A stretch of DNA of 64,000 bases from Agaricicola taiwanensis (GCF_014635245.1 NZ_BMCP01000002.1:1-64000), one strand, 5' to 3'. Positions 50,475-60,022 are shown, counted from the first letter of the stretch. Notes: generated by a model from the sequence alone, not told the origin. Program-made: numbers and translations.

Positions 50475-51506
50475 TCAGCTTTCGATCTTGTTGCTGGCGA
50501 TCTTGGCCAGCAGGCGTCTGACTTCCTTCTGGTCCTCGGCCTGCGCCTCCACCCAGTCACGGATCATCTGCTGCTCGCTGCGCATGTGATGGACGAGACC
50601 TTGAATACCTTCGGCCAGCTGGGCCATGGCCTGGTTGGCCTTGGTGCCGCTGCCCTCGGAAATGGCGCGCTGCATGCGCTCGATCGCCGCCGTGAGGCTG
50701 GCTCCGGCCGAGCCCTCGCCCAGGGCCGGGTCGGAGACATTGGTTACTGTCGTCGACAGCCAGTCCTCAAGCTCGTTGTAAAAGCGGTTCTGGGCCTGGC
50801 TCGCCTGAAGGTCGAGGAAACCCAGCACCAGCGATCCGGCAAGACCGAACAGAGACGAAGAAAAGGCAATGCCCATGCCGCTGAGCGGGGCGGCGAGACC
50901 TTGTTTCAGATCCTCGAAGATCACGGCGCTGTCGCCCTCGCCGCCGAGGGAACCGATGACCTGGCTGATGGAGCCGACGGTTTCCAGAAGGCCCCAGAAG
51001 GTGCCGAGAAGGCCGAGGAAGACAAGGAGGCCGGTGAGATAGCGGTTCATGTCTCTGGATTCGTCGAGGCGTGTGCCGACCGAATCAAGAATCGAACGCA
51101 GGGTCACGGTGGAGACGCTGGCGGGGCCCATGCGGTTGTTGCCGAGGAGGGAGGCCATGGGAGCCAGCATGACCGGCGAATCGCGCAAGGCAATTCCCGG
51201 CTCGGCAACCCTGTAGCTGTTGACCCAGCGCACCTCGGGCAACAACCGGGTGACTTGCCGGAACGCCAGGGCGATGCCGACGCCAAGCACGCCGAAGATC
51301 AGTCCGTTGAGGCCGGGATTTGCCATGAAGGCATTGATGATCTGCTCGTAGAGTACGATGGCGATCAAGATGGCCAAGGCCAGGAAGAGCGCCATCCGCA
51401 CGAGGAAGATGCGGGGCGACGACAGGCGATGCGGTTCAAGGTCAGTCACGGCCATGGTCGGCGGTTCATCCCGGAGATGAGCAAAGATTTTGGCAACCTT
51501 ACTCAT
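50475..51506 (-). CDS. MotA/TolQ/ExbB-like proton-channel family protein
   Basis: 343 residues with transmembrane helices near 33-52, 66-83 and two around 150-225 (TGLLVFLGLLGTFWGLLETVG and a following FSSSLFGLAGSLVLGFLDL). The GLLGTFWGL motif belongs to the MotA/TolQ/ExbB family. The C-terminal tail is helical and moderate in length. It is transcribed just before the OmpA/MotB-like gene. Its role may be envelope maintenance; it is not a flagellar gene by context. Confidence 0.86.
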   Translation of the reverse strand: MSKVAKIFAHLRDEPPTMAVTDLEPHRLSSPRIFLVRMALFLALAILIAIVLYEQIINAFMANPGLNGLIFGVLGVGIALAFRQVTRLLPEVRWVNSYRVAEPGIALRDSPVMLAPMASLLGNNRMGPASVSTVTLRSILDSVGTRLDESRDMNRYLTGLLVFLGLLGTFWGLLETVGSISQVIGSLGGEGDSAVIFEDLKQGLAAPLSGMGIAFSSSLFGLAGSLVLGFLDLQASQAQNRFYNELEDWLSTTVTNVSDPALGEGSAGASLTAAIERMQRAISEGSGTKANQAMAQLAEGIQGLVHHMRSEQQMIRDWVEAQAEDQKEVRRLLAKIASNKIES

Positions 51507-51542
51507 GCTGGGGGACGAACGGAACTGCCCCGAGGCGATTTC

Positions 51543-51989
51543 TCATGCAATCAGTCGCAGGTCGCAGCGCAAGCGGTCGGGATCAGTGCCCGACAAGGCC
51601 CCTTCGATCTCGGCGTGAGTTTCCTCCCAAACCGGCACGGCCGCCGCCAGGAGCGCGCGTCCCGCCTCGGTCAGCTTCAGCAGCCGGCTCCGTCTGTCGC
51701 GCGGAGCGGTAATCACTTCGACCAGCTCGCGCCGCTCCAGCGGCTTCAGCATGGCGGTGAGGGTGGTTCGATCCATGGCCAGAAGGTTTGCCACAGGTGC
51801 CATGGGGGGAGGCTCGGGGCGGTTCAGCGACATCAGCAATGAAAACTGGCCGTTGGTGAGATCGAATGGCTTGAGCGCCATGTCGAACCGGCGTGCCAAT
51901 GCCCGTGCTGCCCGCTGCATGTGCAGGCACAGACAGTGGTCGCGCACACGGATGGTAGTCTCGAAAGAAAGCTCTGACTTTGACATCAT
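51543..51989 (-). CDS. MarR-family transcriptional regulator
   Basis: 148 residues with a winged helix (LTNGQFSLLMSLN, VANLLAMDRTTLTAMLKPLERRELVEV, and DRRSRLLKLTEAG). It opens with two adjacent ATG codons. It diverges from a DUF899 gene over a 12-bp palindrome and probably controls both. Cysteines near residues 18-20 (HCLCLHM) could make it redox-sensing. The ligand is unknown. Confidence 0.88.
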   Translation of the reverse strand: MMSKSELSFETTIRVRDHCLCLHMQRAARALARRFDMALKPFDLTNGQFSLLMSLNRPEPPPMAPVANLLAMDRTTLTAMLKPLERRELVEVITAPRDRRSRLLKLTEAGRALLAAAVPVWEETHAEIEGALSGTDPDRLRCDLRLIA

Positions 51990-51997
51990 CTAATAAT

Positions 51998-52009
51998 GTT
52001 GATATCAAC
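51998..52009. promoter_or_regulatory. Probable MarR operator
   Basis: GTTGATATCAAC, a perfect 12-bp palindrome, lies between the divergent MarR and DUF899 start codons. Confidence 0.6.
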
Positions 52010-52049
52010 GTAAAAAATCAAGAGCCCGAGGCAGGGTGGAGGAGGAAAA

Positions 52050-52784
52050 ATGCCGAACCATCAGGTTGTTGGTCGTGAGGAATGGCTAAAGGCCCGCCGG
52101 GTGCTGCTGGCCAGAGAAAAGGAGGCGGTGCGCCTGCGCGACGCCATCAACGCGGAACGTCTTGCGCTGCCTTGGGTAAAGGTTGAGGAGGATTATCTCT
52201 TCGACACGGCTGACGGACCGAAACGATTGAGCGAGCTCTTCGCGGGCCGCAGCCAGCTCATGGTCTACCATTTCATGCTGGCGCCCGGTTGGGATGCCGG
52301 CTGCGACGGCTGTTCGTTCCTTGCCGATCATTTCGACGGTACACTGCCTCATCTCAACGCGCATGATGTGACGCTGATCGCCATATCGCGCGCGCCGTTG
52401 TCGGAAATCGAAGCTTACCGGATGCGCATGGGATGGAAGTTCCCTTGGGCCTCCTCAATCGGCAACCGCTTCAACTATGACTATCAGGTCTCTTTCACCG
52501 AGGAGGACCTGGCCCGCGGCAAGGTTACCTACAACTATCGGGAGACCGATGCGGCGCATGTCGGTCCGGAAAATCCGGGTCTCAGCGCCTTCTACTGCGA
52601 TGCCGACGGCACCGTCTTCCATACCTATTCAAGCTATGCGCGGGGTCCGGAGGAACTGATCGGCACCTTCATGATCCTCGATCGTGCGCCGCTCGGCCGC
52701 AACGAAGGCACAATCATGGATTGGGTGCGCCGTCACGATGAATATGAGGTGGCCAGGGAAACCGCCTCCTGCTGCCATTCCTGA
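52050..52784 (+). CDS. DUF899 thioredoxin-like protein
   Basis: 244 residues. The N-terminal EWLKARRVLLAREKEAVRLR and the core LMVYHFMLAPGWDAGCDGCS (CDGC pair near residue 90) are DUF899 hallmarks, a thioredoxin-fold family. Ends in CCHS. GGAGGAAAA precedes the ATG. First gene of a two-gene unit with the VOC protein under the divergent MarR regulator. Substrate unknown. Confidence 0.88.
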   Translation: MPNHQVVGREEWLKARRVLLAREKEAVRLRDAINAERLALPWVKVEEDYLFDTADGPKRLSELFAGRSQLMVYHFMLAPGWDAGCDGCSFLADHFDGTLPHLNAHDVTLIAISRAPLSEIEAYRMRMGWKFPWASSIGNRFNYDYQVSFTEEDLARGKVTYNYRETDAAHVGPENPGLSAFYCDADGTVFHTYSSYARGPEELIGTFMILDRAPLGRNEGTIMDWVRRHDEYEVARETASCCHS

Positions 52785-52813
52785 CATTCCGCCTAACGAA
52801 CAGGAGAAGCACC

Positions 52814-53587
52814 ATGCCTGCCAATTCATTCGTCTGGTATGAACTGATCACCTCCGATGCGGAGGCCGCGAAGGCCTTCTACGGCAAGGTTGTCGGATGG
52901 GATATGCGCGATGCCGGCGTTCCCGGGATGTCCTACAACATTCTTTCCGCCGGAGGTATCGAGATGGGCGGTCTCATGGGCATGCCGCCGGAGCAGTGCG
53001 AGGCCTGGGACAGGCCCGGATGGCTCGGCTACATAGAGGTCGAGGACGTCGACAAGGCCGCCGAGAAGGTGACAGCCGCGGGAGGCGCGATTCTCCGGGC
53101 ACCCGACGATATTCCCAATATCGGCCGCTTCGCCGTCGCGGCGGACAATCAGGGCGCCGGCTTTATCCTTTTCTGCCCGAAGCAGGGGATCGCCAATACG
53201 TCAACGGCGCCGCAGCGGGCGCCGGGGCACGTCAGCTGGCACAGCCTGTTTGCCGGCGATGAGAAGGGCGCGTTCGACTTTTACTCCGGCCTCTTCGGCT
53301 GGACCGAGACCGATCAGATGGATTGCGGGCCGATGGGCATCTACCGCATCTTCGCCACCGGCGGTGAAGAGCCAGCAGGCGGCATGATGACGAAGCCGCC
53401 TGCGGTTCCAGCGCCGTTCTGGCTCTTCTATATCAACGTCGACGACATCGATGCTGCCAAGGCGCGTATCGAGGAGGCGGGCGGTACCGTTGTCATGGGG
53501 CCTGATCCGGTGCCCGGAGGCTGCTTCATCCTCCACGGTGTCGATCCTCAAGGTGCGGATTTCGCCGTTGTGGGCCCCCGCGGTTAA
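52814..53587 (+). CDS. VOC-family protein (glyoxalase/bleomycin-resistance fold)
   Basis: 257 residues made of two VOC modules of about 125 residues, each starting with FVWYELITSD / HVSWHSLFAGD-like strands and containing AKAFYGKVVGWD / AFDFYSGLFGW. Such tandem modules form one metal-site barrel. Similar proteins are annotated as hydroxylase or glyoxalase-like. GGAGAAGC precedes the ATG, 29 nt after the DUF899 gene. Confidence 0.88.
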   Translation: MPANSFVWYELITSDAEAAKAFYGKVVGWDMRDAGVPGMSYNILSAGGIEMGGLMGMPPEQCEAWDRPGWLGYIEVEDVDKAAEKVTAAGGAILRAPDDIPNIGRFAVAADNQGAGFILFCPKQGIANTSTAPQRAPGHVSWHSLFAGDEKGAFDFYSGLFGWTETDQMDCGPMGIYRIFATGGEEPAGGMMTKPPAVPAPFWLFYINVDDIDAAKARIEEAGGTVVMGPDPVPGGCFILHGVDPQGADFAVVGPRG

Positions 53588-53660
53588 GGATGTGAAACTG
53601 AATCCGCCGGCCCGCGTAAGCTCCTGACGGAACTTTGTTCCCGAAGGAAACCTGATCGTA

Positions 53661-54374
53661 TCAGGAGCGGTCGAACCAGTCGTGCGGCAACTGGAAAACA
53701 CTCGTGAGGCCACGCCGTCCCGTGCTCGTGATTTCAAGAGCGCGGGTGTCCGGCAAGCGAACGACCCATCGCAGCTCCAGCAGGCGGTCCAATAGGGCTG
53801 CCCCCAGTCGACCGGCAAGATGAGGGCGACGCTCGCTCCAGTCGAGACACGTCCGGCAAAGGGGGCGTGCCGAGCTCTTGGATGTTGAAAGACCGACTCC
53901 GAATTCAGCGAAAAACTGAAGACCCTCATCGGTGATGGTGGCAGCCCCGTCGCTCACGACGATAAATGCCCGATCACACAGAAAATCCGTGAGCGCCAAG
54001 GCAAGCCGACCCGCGATATGGTCGTAGCACGTACGGGCCGTGCGCAAGGCTTCATCGCGCGGGCCGATCGGACGATGCCGCCTCGGTCCGGCCGCAGCCA
54101 CGGCCATCAGCGACTGCATGGCGTGCGCCACCTCGGGTGAGGCAAGCCTGTAATAGCGATGCCGGCCCTGTCTCTCCATGGCAATCAGTTTGGCTTCCGC
54201 CAGCTTTGCAAGATGACCGCTCGTCGTCTGGGCTGTCACACCTGCGCAGCGTGCCAGCTCACCCGCCGTCAGGGCATGACCGCCCATAAGAGCCGACAGG
54301 ATGTTCGCTCGCGCCACGTCGCCGATCAAAGAGGCAACTTCTGCGATCGTGTTCCCCGAAGCGACATTGGACAT
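53661..54374 (-). CDS. ArsR-type helix-turn-helix regulator
   Basis: 237 residues. The winged helix (SLIGDVARANILSALMGGHA, TAGELARCAGVTAQTTSGHL and MERQGRHRYYRL) occupies about 10-85; a C-terminal domain (about 100-230) has CYDHIAGRLALALTDFL and CRTCLDWSERRPHLAG, usual for this larger ArsR subgroup. The start at 54374 (MSNVASG) fits the domain; a longer in-frame extension upstream is antisense noise. It diverges from the EamA transporter and likely controls it. Confidence 0.87.
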   Translation of the reverse strand: MSNVASGNTIAEVASLIGDVARANILSALMGGHALTAGELARCAGVTAQTTSGHLAKLAEAKLIAMERQGRHRYYRLASPEVAHAMQSLMAVAAAGPRRHRPIGPRDEALRTARTCYDHIAGRLALALTDFLCDRAFIVVSDGAATITDEGLQFFAEFGVGLSTSKSSARPLCRTCLDWSERRPHLAGRLGAALLDRLLELRWVVRLPDTRALEITSTGRRGLTSVFQLPHDWFDRS

Positions 54375-54419
54375 GGGCCGATCATATCCGGCGTTCGCTT
54401 GCCAGTCAGCCACCCATAC

Positions 54420-54435
54420 TTCGGTCGACGCCGAA
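54420..54435. promoter_or_regulatory. Possible ArsR operator
   Basis: TTCGG-N6-CCGAA inverted repeat, with a TCGA core, in the 120-nt space between the ArsR and EamA genes. Confidence 0.4.
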
Positions 54436-54494
54436 ACATCCACCGGAGAAGTCACGGTAAAGAGACAGGCGTTATTTCTCATCAGGGGCCGCGC

Positions 54495-55400
54495 ATGATC
54501 TCCCATAATCCCAATCTCGCGAAGGATCTGGCCCTGCTGTTGGCACTGTCGACGCTTTGGGGCGCCTCCTACAGTTTCATCAAGATCGGCATCGAGACCA
54601 TCCCACCGGTGACGCTGATCGCCGCCAGAACCTTCATCGCCGGAGCAGTGCTCGTCGGCATCATGCAGTGGCGCGGCGTGGCGATTCCGAGCGATGCGGC
54701 GACATGGCGGCGGCTTCTTGTTCAGGCGTCCCTCAACTGCGTCATCCCCTTCACCCTGATCGCCTGGGCGCAGCAGACGATTGATGCAGCGCTTGCGGTG
54801 ATCCTGAACGCCGCGTCGCCGATCTTCGCCTTCCTCATCACCGCGGGCGTCACTCGGCATGAAGCCGTGACGGGCCGCAAGCTGTTCGGCGTGGGGATCG
54901 GGATGGCGGGCATCTGCCTGATCGTTGGCGTCCAGGCTCTCGGCGGCGTCGGGCAGGCACTATGGGCGCAGCTTGCCGTCATCGCGGCCACGCTCTGCTA
55001 TGCCGGCGCAGCGATCTTCGGCAGGAATTTCAAAGGATCGGATCCTGTCGTTCCGGCGGCGGGATCGATGATCTGCGGCGCCGCGATCCTCGTACCCTTG
55101 AGCCTCGTCACCGAGCGGCCTTGGACCCTCGCCCCATCGCTGGTGTCGGTCTTGGCCTTGCTGGCGCTCTCGATCTTCTCGACGGCGCTGGCCTTCGTGA
55201 TCTATTTCCGGCTCATCCAGACGCTTGGATCGGTTGGCACGACGGCACAGGCTTATCTGCGTGTTCCGATCGGTGTGGCGATCGGCTTCGTCTTTCTCGG
55301 TGAAAGCCTGAGTCCCACTGCGTTGATAGGGATGCTGTGCGTGATCGCGGGTGTGGCTGCGATGACCATTCCGGCGCGGCAACCTGCACCCGTGCGCTGA
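54495..55400 (+). CDS. EamA/DMT-family transporter
   Basis: 301 residues with ten hydrophobic helices in two EamA repeats (ALSTLWGASYSFIKIGIETI at 15-34 and the second repeat from about 150). A drug/metabolite exporter of the inner membrane; substrate unknown. AGGGG lies before ATG 54495. Paired with the divergent ArsR regulator. Confidence 0.9.
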   Translation: MISHNPNLAKDLALLLALSTLWGASYSFIKIGIETIPPVTLIAARTFIAGAVLVGIMQWRGVAIPSDAATWRRLLVQASLNCVIPFTLIAWAQQTIDAALAVILNAASPIFAFLITAGVTRHEAVTGRKLFGVGIGMAGICLIVGVQALGGVGQALWAQLAVIAATLCYAGAAIFGRNFKGSDPVVPAAGSMICGAAILVPLSLVTERPWTLAPSLVSVLALLALSIFSTALAFVIYFRLIQTLGSVGTTAQAYLRVPIGVAIGFVFLGESLSPTALIGMLCVIAGVAAMTIPARQPAPVR

Positions 55401-55457
55401 ACTTCATCTGGCCGCCCGCTAAATAGAAAATCGAGTCAGGAGAGGGGCCTGGCCCGG

Positions 55458-56531
55458 TTATTTCGCAGCCTGATTCACCCATGCCGCATCCGGCTGCGCA
55501 TCGGTGTCGACGCGCACCACCACGGACATGCCCGGTGCGAGGCGCTCGGCATTGGGCTGGTCCGGGTCGATGCGGATGCGGAGTGGCAGGCGCTGCGCTA
55601 CCTTGGTGAAGTTGCCGGTGGCGTTGTCCGGACGGATGATGCTGAACTCCGAACCCGTGGCTGGCGCGAACCGTTCGATGTGGCCCGTCAGCTCGGCATC
55701 GCGGAGCGCATCGACCGTCAAGGTGACCGGCTGGCCCGCCTTCATTCCCGGCAGCTGCGTTTCCTTGAAGTTTGCCACCACCCAGATCCGGTTCGGAACC
55801 AGCGCGACGAGCTGGGTGCCCGCGGAGACATATTGGCCGAGCCGGGCACCCACCTCACCGAGGCGGCCGTCTTCCGGCGCCACGACGCGTGTGTTCTGAA
55901 GATCGATCTCGGCCAGATGGACCGCCGCCTCCGCACCCTCGACCGCGGCCTCCAGTGACTGGCGGTTGACGATGGTGGATTGAAGGTCCTGCTGCGTTAC
56001 CTCCAGCTGCGCCTTTGCCTGCGCATAGGCCGCGCGGGCCTGGTCGAGATCGGCGCGGGCGGCGTCGAGGTTGGACTGGGTCACGACGCCTCTCTCCGAC
56101 AGGGGCTCCACGCGTTGCCAGTTGGCCTCGGCCGCGTCGAGTGCGGCCTTGGCGCTGTCCACTGCCGCTTGTCCCGCCCGAACGCGGGCCTCGTCCGAAC
56201 GACGGGCCTGTTCCGCGTTGGCGAGCGCCGCCTTCTGGGACATGAGAGTGGCGCGGGCCTGGCTCAGCTTCTGCTGGAAGATGCGATCATCGATCCGCAC
56301 CAGCAGGTCGCCGGCCTTCACCTCCTGATAGTCCTGTACGGGGACCTCGGCGATGTAGCCGGCGAGCTGCGGCGCGACCACGGTCACCTGGCCCCTCACA
56401 TAGGCGTTTTCCGTCACCTGCACCGATGAGGTGAAGGGAGGCAGGCGCCAGGCATAGAGAACGATCATCAGGCCGGTGAAGCCGACGGCGAGGGCGATCA
56501 GGGTGACATGCGAGCGAAGGATCTTCGTCAT
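55458..56531 (-). CDS. emrA: HlyD-family periplasmic adaptor (EmrA type)
   Basis: 357 residues. One transmembrane helix near 9-28 anchors it; the lipoyl/barrel-sandwich halves are around 45-80 (VTVVAPQLAGYIAEVPVQDY) and 205-250 (VVAPEDGRLGEVGARLGQYV), with an alpha-hairpin coiled coil between and a beta-barrel with PGMKAGQPVTLTVD. It links the MFS pump to an outer-membrane channel. It is last in a marR-emrB-emrA operon, 18 nt after emrB. Confidence 0.92.
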   Translation of the reverse strand: MTKILRSHVTLIALAVGFTGLMIVLYAWRLPPFTSSVQVTENAYVRGQVTVVAPQLAGYIAEVPVQDYQEVKAGDLLVRIDDRIFQQKLSQARATLMSQKAALANAEQARRSDEARVRAGQAAVDSAKAALDAAEANWQRVEPLSERGVVTQSNLDAARADLDQARAAYAQAKAQLEVTQQDLQSTIVNRQSLEAAVEGAEAAVHLAEIDLQNTRVVAPEDGRLGEVGARLGQYVSAGTQLVALVPNRIWVVANFKETQLPGMKAGQPVTLTVDALRDAELTGHIERFAPATGSEFSIIRPDNATGNFTKVAQRLPLRIRIDPDQPNAERLAPGMSVVVRVDTDAQPDAAWVNQAAK

Positions 56532-56549
56532 TTTCAGGTTTTTCCGAAT

Positions 56550-58220
56550 TCAGGCAGCGGCCGCTGTTCCCGGGGCGCGGCGATCGCGCAGGGCATTGAT
56601 GGCGATGTGTCCGAGGAGGGTGGCAAGAGAGATTGCAGCGATGGCGCCGATCAGGAGGAAAGCGTCGTTGTAAGCAAGGACATTGGCCTCCCGCGTTGCC
56701 TGTTGGCTCAGAAGTGCCAAACCTTCGGCATTGAGAAGCGTTTTGTCCGTCAGCACCCGGCCATAGGTTTGCCCCAGCTGGGCGACGCGCTGTGCGACGT
56801 GCGGCTGGGTCAGCACCAGATGCTCCACCAGCATGTTGGAATGGAACTTCTCGCGCCAGGTGATGAAGGTGCCGAAGACCGCCGATCCCAGCAGTCCGCC
56901 GAGGCTCTGCGTCGACAGGAAGATGACGATGAAGCTCAGGATGTAGTTCGGGCCCTTCTTGAGCGCCGACATCAGCCCGGAGGCGAGCGCCGGCGGCAGG
57001 AACAGGACGCCGCCGAAGGCGATGAGCGCCTGGCTCAGATACATGTCCTGCGGCCGCGTCAGGCTGGTGGCATGGCTGTCCATGAATGCACCAGTGGCGA
57101 TCATGAGCAGCGCAACCACGTGGATGTAGGGCTCGCGGCCCGGTCGCAGGACGGCGGCGCAGGTCAGCCCACCTGCAATCGTGGCGGCCATGATCACGAG
57201 ATAGAGGCTGTGCATCTGCTCGTTGAGCAGGCCAAGCTGCTGGAACAGGCCGGCGGCGCCCGTCGTCTGCTCGGAGAGGACGACACGGAAGATCAGCAGC
57301 GCCGCCGCGAAGTGCAGCATGGCCGGGCTCGTCAGCCAGCGGATGTCGATGAGCGGCTGCTCCCGGTTGAGTTCGATCACAACCGCCGCCGTCACGCAGG
57401 AAATCGCGACGGCGAGCAGGACGCCAAGCCAGGGTGCCTCGAACCACCAGTAGAGCCGCCCGAGCACAAGAGTGACGGCGGTGCAGCCAAAGCCGATGGC
57501 GATGAGGAGATAGCTGGTGACATCCAGCGTACTGATCACTTTGGCGCGGGGCTGCGGCGTCAGCGGCAACATATAGACGGCGCCGAAGGCCATAAGTGCG
57601 GTGCCCAGTTCCAGGACCATGAGGCCATGCCAGTGGCCGATGTCGAGCAGCGCCGGTGATATCAACCGGGCCAGGATTGGACCCAGCGCCGTGTTGGTGA
57701 GGACCAGCGACAGCCCGATGGTGAACTTCTTCTGCGACGGGAACGGCTCCAGCATGTAGAGGAAGGCAAGCGTCGACATGGGCGCGGCGGCGATGCCGCT
57801 GACGAAGCGGACCACGAGTGCCGACTGAAGGTCGTTGATGAAGAGATTGAGGATGGCGACGATAACGAAGCCGAGGATCGACAGCTCGGCGAAGTTCCTC
57901 AGCCCATACTGGGCCCGAATCTTGATGAGCGCGATCGCCATGGAAACATTGGGCGCCATATAGGCCGCGACGAGCCAGGTGGTCTCGGTGGTGGTGGCGC
58001 CGATGGCCCCTGAAATCTGCGGGATGTTGACCGTGACAAGGTTCATGGCCATGCCCTGTGTCAGGCCAAGCAGCGTGGAAGCGCCCATATAGGCCGCGAC
58101 CATCAGAGGGTGCCTTGGAACGAACGGCGGGGGTGCCGCAGATGCCGGGGGCTGTTGCTCTGCCGCGGAAGCGGCTGTCGTGCCGGTTGGCATGGACATG
58201 GCCTTCGTCTCAGCTGACAT
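56550..58220 (-). CDS. emrB: DHA2-family MFS multidrug transporter (EmrB type)
   Basis: 556 residues with 14 predicted helices. Early MVAAYMGASTLLGLTQGMAMN and TTETTWLVAAYMAPNVSMAI (motif region before helix 3) are characteristic. It uses the proton gradient to export hydrophobic compounds through EmrA. The ATG 58220 overlaps the marR stop by 11 nt; an alternative ATG at 58199 follows GAAGG closely. No outer-membrane channel gene is in the operon. Confidence 0.91.
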   Translation of the reverse strand: MSAETKAMSMPTGTTAASAAEQQPPASAAPPPFVPRHPLMVAAYMGASTLLGLTQGMAMNLVTVNIPQISGAIGATTTETTWLVAAYMAPNVSMAIALIKIRAQYGLRNFAELSILGFVIVAILNLFINDLQSALVVRFVSGIAAAPMSTLAFLYMLEPFPSQKKFTIGLSLVLTNTALGPILARLISPALLDIGHWHGLMVLELGTALMAFGAVYMLPLTPQPRAKVISTLDVTSYLLIAIGFGCTAVTLVLGRLYWWFEAPWLGVLLAVAISCVTAAVVIELNREQPLIDIRWLTSPAMLHFAAALLIFRVVLSEQTTGAAGLFQQLGLLNEQMHSLYLVIMAATIAGGLTCAAVLRPGREPYIHVVALLMIATGAFMDSHATSLTRPQDMYLSQALIAFGGVLFLPPALASGLMSALKKGPNYILSFIVIFLSTQSLGGLLGSAVFGTFITWREKFHSNMLVEHLVLTQPHVAQRVAQLGQTYGRVLTDKTLLNAEGLALLSQQATREANVLAYNDAFLLIGAIAAISLATLLGHIAINALRDRRAPGTAAAA

Positions 58221-58647
58221 CGCCAATCTTGCCCGACACGGCGCGCAGTACACGAATGGCGGCGAGAAGGTCTTCCTCGTCGATCTCCTCGAGGATCTCG
58301 TTCCGCAGTTGATTGGAGAAGCTGAGGACACCGTCCGCCTGGGTACTGGCGGCCTCGGTGAGGACAACGCGCTTGGATCTCCGGTCGTTCTCCATGACCT
58401 GGCGTTCGAGAAGACCGATCTTCTCCAGGCCATCGATCAGGCGCACCATGGTGGGTTGCTCGACGTCCATCGCGTCGGCAAGCTGGGTCTGCGTCGCTTC
58501 GCCGTTCTTGGCCAGATGCAAGATAAGCCGGGCGCGGGAATGGGTCAGGCCGAAACTTTTGGCGCGGGCGTTGAAGAGCGTGCGGATCTGACGATTGACC
58601 TTCACCAGTTCATCGATGAAGGCCATGCGGGTGCTTGATGTGCTCAT
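58210..58647 (-). CDS. MarR-family repressor of the emr operon
   Basis: 145 residues. Winged helix: SFGLTHSRARLILHLAKNGE, TQTQLADAMDVEQPTMVRLI and NDRRSKRVVLTEAAS. It is first in the operon and its start lies 19 nt from a palindrome placed between probable -35 and -10 boxes, so autorepression is expected and release should follow binding of a pump substrate. Confidence 0.9.
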   Translation of the reverse strand: MSTSSTRMAFIDELVKVNRQIRTLFNARAKSFGLTHSRARLILHLAKNGEATQTQLADAMDVEQPTMVRLIDGLEKIGLLERQVMENDRRSKRVVLTEAASTQADGVLSFSNQLRNEILEEIDEEDLLAAIRVLRAVSGKIGDVS

Positions 58648-58658
58648 GATGTGAGTGT

Positions 58659-58687
58659 CTTTTAGTTAGCATGCTAATTGTTGCCAA
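58659..58687 (-). promoter_or_regulatory. Promoter/operator of the marR-emrBA operon
   Basis: On the minus strand TTGGCA (58687-58682) and TAAAAG (58664-58659) are 17 nt apart. The palindrome TTAGCATGCTAA (58666-58677) fills the spacer, a typical MarR block of RNA polymerase. Confidence 0.65.
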
Positions 58688-58821
58688 GCTACATAAGTTC
58701 AGAGGGGGCTGGATGCAAGGCGAAAGCGCTATATTTTGCACCTGCACACAGGCGCTTGCCTTGCCGTTGCCGAAGTTCAGCGGTAAAGGCGCGCCGCAAC
58801 CCAACGAAGATGGAGAGAGAC

Positions 58822-59850
58822 ATGGATATCGCGGGCTTGGCGAAAGTCGCCGGGGCAATGGTGGCGGACGGCAAGGGCATCCTGGCAGCCGATGAAAGCT
58901 CCGGCACCATCAAGAAGCGCTTTGATGCGATCGGTGTGACCTCCACGGAGGAGAACCGCCGCGATTACCGTGAAATGCTGTTCCGCTCGCAGGAGGCGAT
59001 GTCGAAGCATATCTCCGGCGTCATCCTCTACGACGAGACCATCCGTCAGAAGGCCAAGGACGGCACGCCGCTGGTGAAGCTCATCGAGCAGGCCGGCTCC
59101 ATCCCGGGCATCAAGGTCGATGCCGGCGCAAAGCCCATGGCAGGCTTCCCCGGTGAGACCATCACCGAGGGTCTCGATGGCCTTCGTGAGCGCCTGCAGG
59201 AATATTACCAGCTTGGCGCCCGCTTCGCGAAGTGGCGCGCGGTGATCGATATCGCCGACGGCATCCCCACCTGGGGCGCTGTGAAGGCCAACGTCCATGC
59301 GCTGGCCCGTTACGCGGCGCTCTGCCAGGAAAGCCAGATCGTTCCCATCGTCGAGCCCGAAGTGCTGATGGATGGCGCCCACGACATCGACCGTTGCTAC
59401 CAGGTCACCGAGTGGGTGCTGAAGACGCTCTATACCGAGCTGTTCGACGCCCGCGTCGTGCTGGAAGGCTCTATCCTGAAGCCGAACATGGTGATCTCGG
59501 GCAAGAAGGGCACCAACCGCGCCGGCGTCGAGGAAGTGGCCGAGAAGACCGTGAAGGTGCTGAAGGCCTGCGTGCCATCAGCCGTGCCCGGCATCGCCTT
59601 CCTCTCCGGCGGCCAGTCGGACGAAGAGGCCACCGCGCATCTCGACGCCATGAACCGCATCGGCAATCTTCCCTGGAAGCTCACCTTCTCCTACGGCCGC
59701 GCCCTGCAGGCCGCGCCGCAGAAGGCCTGGAGCGGCAAGGCGGAGAATGTCGCCGCCGGACAGCGCGCCTTCTCGCATCGCGCTCGCATGAACAGCCTGG
59801 CGGCGCTCGGCCAGTGGACGGCCGACGGCGAGAAGCAGGCGGCTGCCTGA
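58822..59850 (+). CDS. fbaB: Class I fructose-bisphosphate aldolase
   Basis: 342 residues. GILAADESSGTIKKRFDAIG (about 18-37) and the Schiff-base lysine in VLEGSILKPNMVISG near 220 mark the metazoan-like class I enzyme. It cleaves fructose 1,6-bisphosphate. GGAGAGAG lies just before ATG 58822. It ends in YSHRARMNSLAALGQW-like sequence as normal for the family. A good terminator follows. Confidence 0.95.
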   Translation: MDIAGLAKVAGAMVADGKGILAADESSGTIKKRFDAIGVTSTEENRRDYREMLFRSQEAMSKHISGVILYDETIRQKAKDGTPLVKLIEQAGSIPGIKVDAGAKPMAGFPGETITEGLDGLRERLQEYYQLGARFAKWRAVIDIADGIPTWGAVKANVHALARYAALCQESQIVPIVEPEVLMDGAHDIDRCYQVTEWVLKTLYTELFDARVVLEGSILKPNMVISGKKGTNRAGVEEVAEKTVKVLKACVPSAVPGIAFLSGGQSDEEATAHLDAMNRIGNLPWKLTFSYGRALQAAPQKAWSGKAENVAAGQRAFSHRARMNSLAALGQWTADGEKQAAA

Positions 59851-59872
59851 GCCTCCATCTTTCGTGATAGCG

Positions 59873-59905
59873 ACGGGGCCGCCATCCGCGGCCCCGTTTC
59901 ATTTT
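59873..59905 (+). terminator. Terminator of the aldolase gene
   Basis: ACGGGGCCGC/GCGGCCCCGT, a 10-bp stem with 5-nt loop, followed by TTCATTTT. Confidence 0.8.
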
Positions 59906-60022
59906 GTGGCCGCGCTTTCGCCACGCTTGCCCGATCTTTTGCCGCTCCCGTTCGTCCGCAGCCTTGAGGCAAAGCGACGGGAGCCTTAAGGCTGGCAGGA
60001 TGCTGCATTAGAGATCGATCTT

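Noticed and set aside
49449-51506. Zorya-type ZorAB defence pair
   Set aside because: The MotA-like and OmpA/MotB-like genes resemble ZorAB superficially, but no helicase (ZorD), ZorC or ZorE lies beside them, composition is that of the core genome, and this pair is common in rhizobial chromosomes.
49665-51842. Open frame of 725 codons opposite the OmpA/MotA-like pair
   Set aside because: Antisense of two clear membrane genes; no recognisable protein features.
56508-57659. 383-codon frame opposite emrB
   Set aside because: Antisense of a 14-helix transporter; charged low-complexity product.
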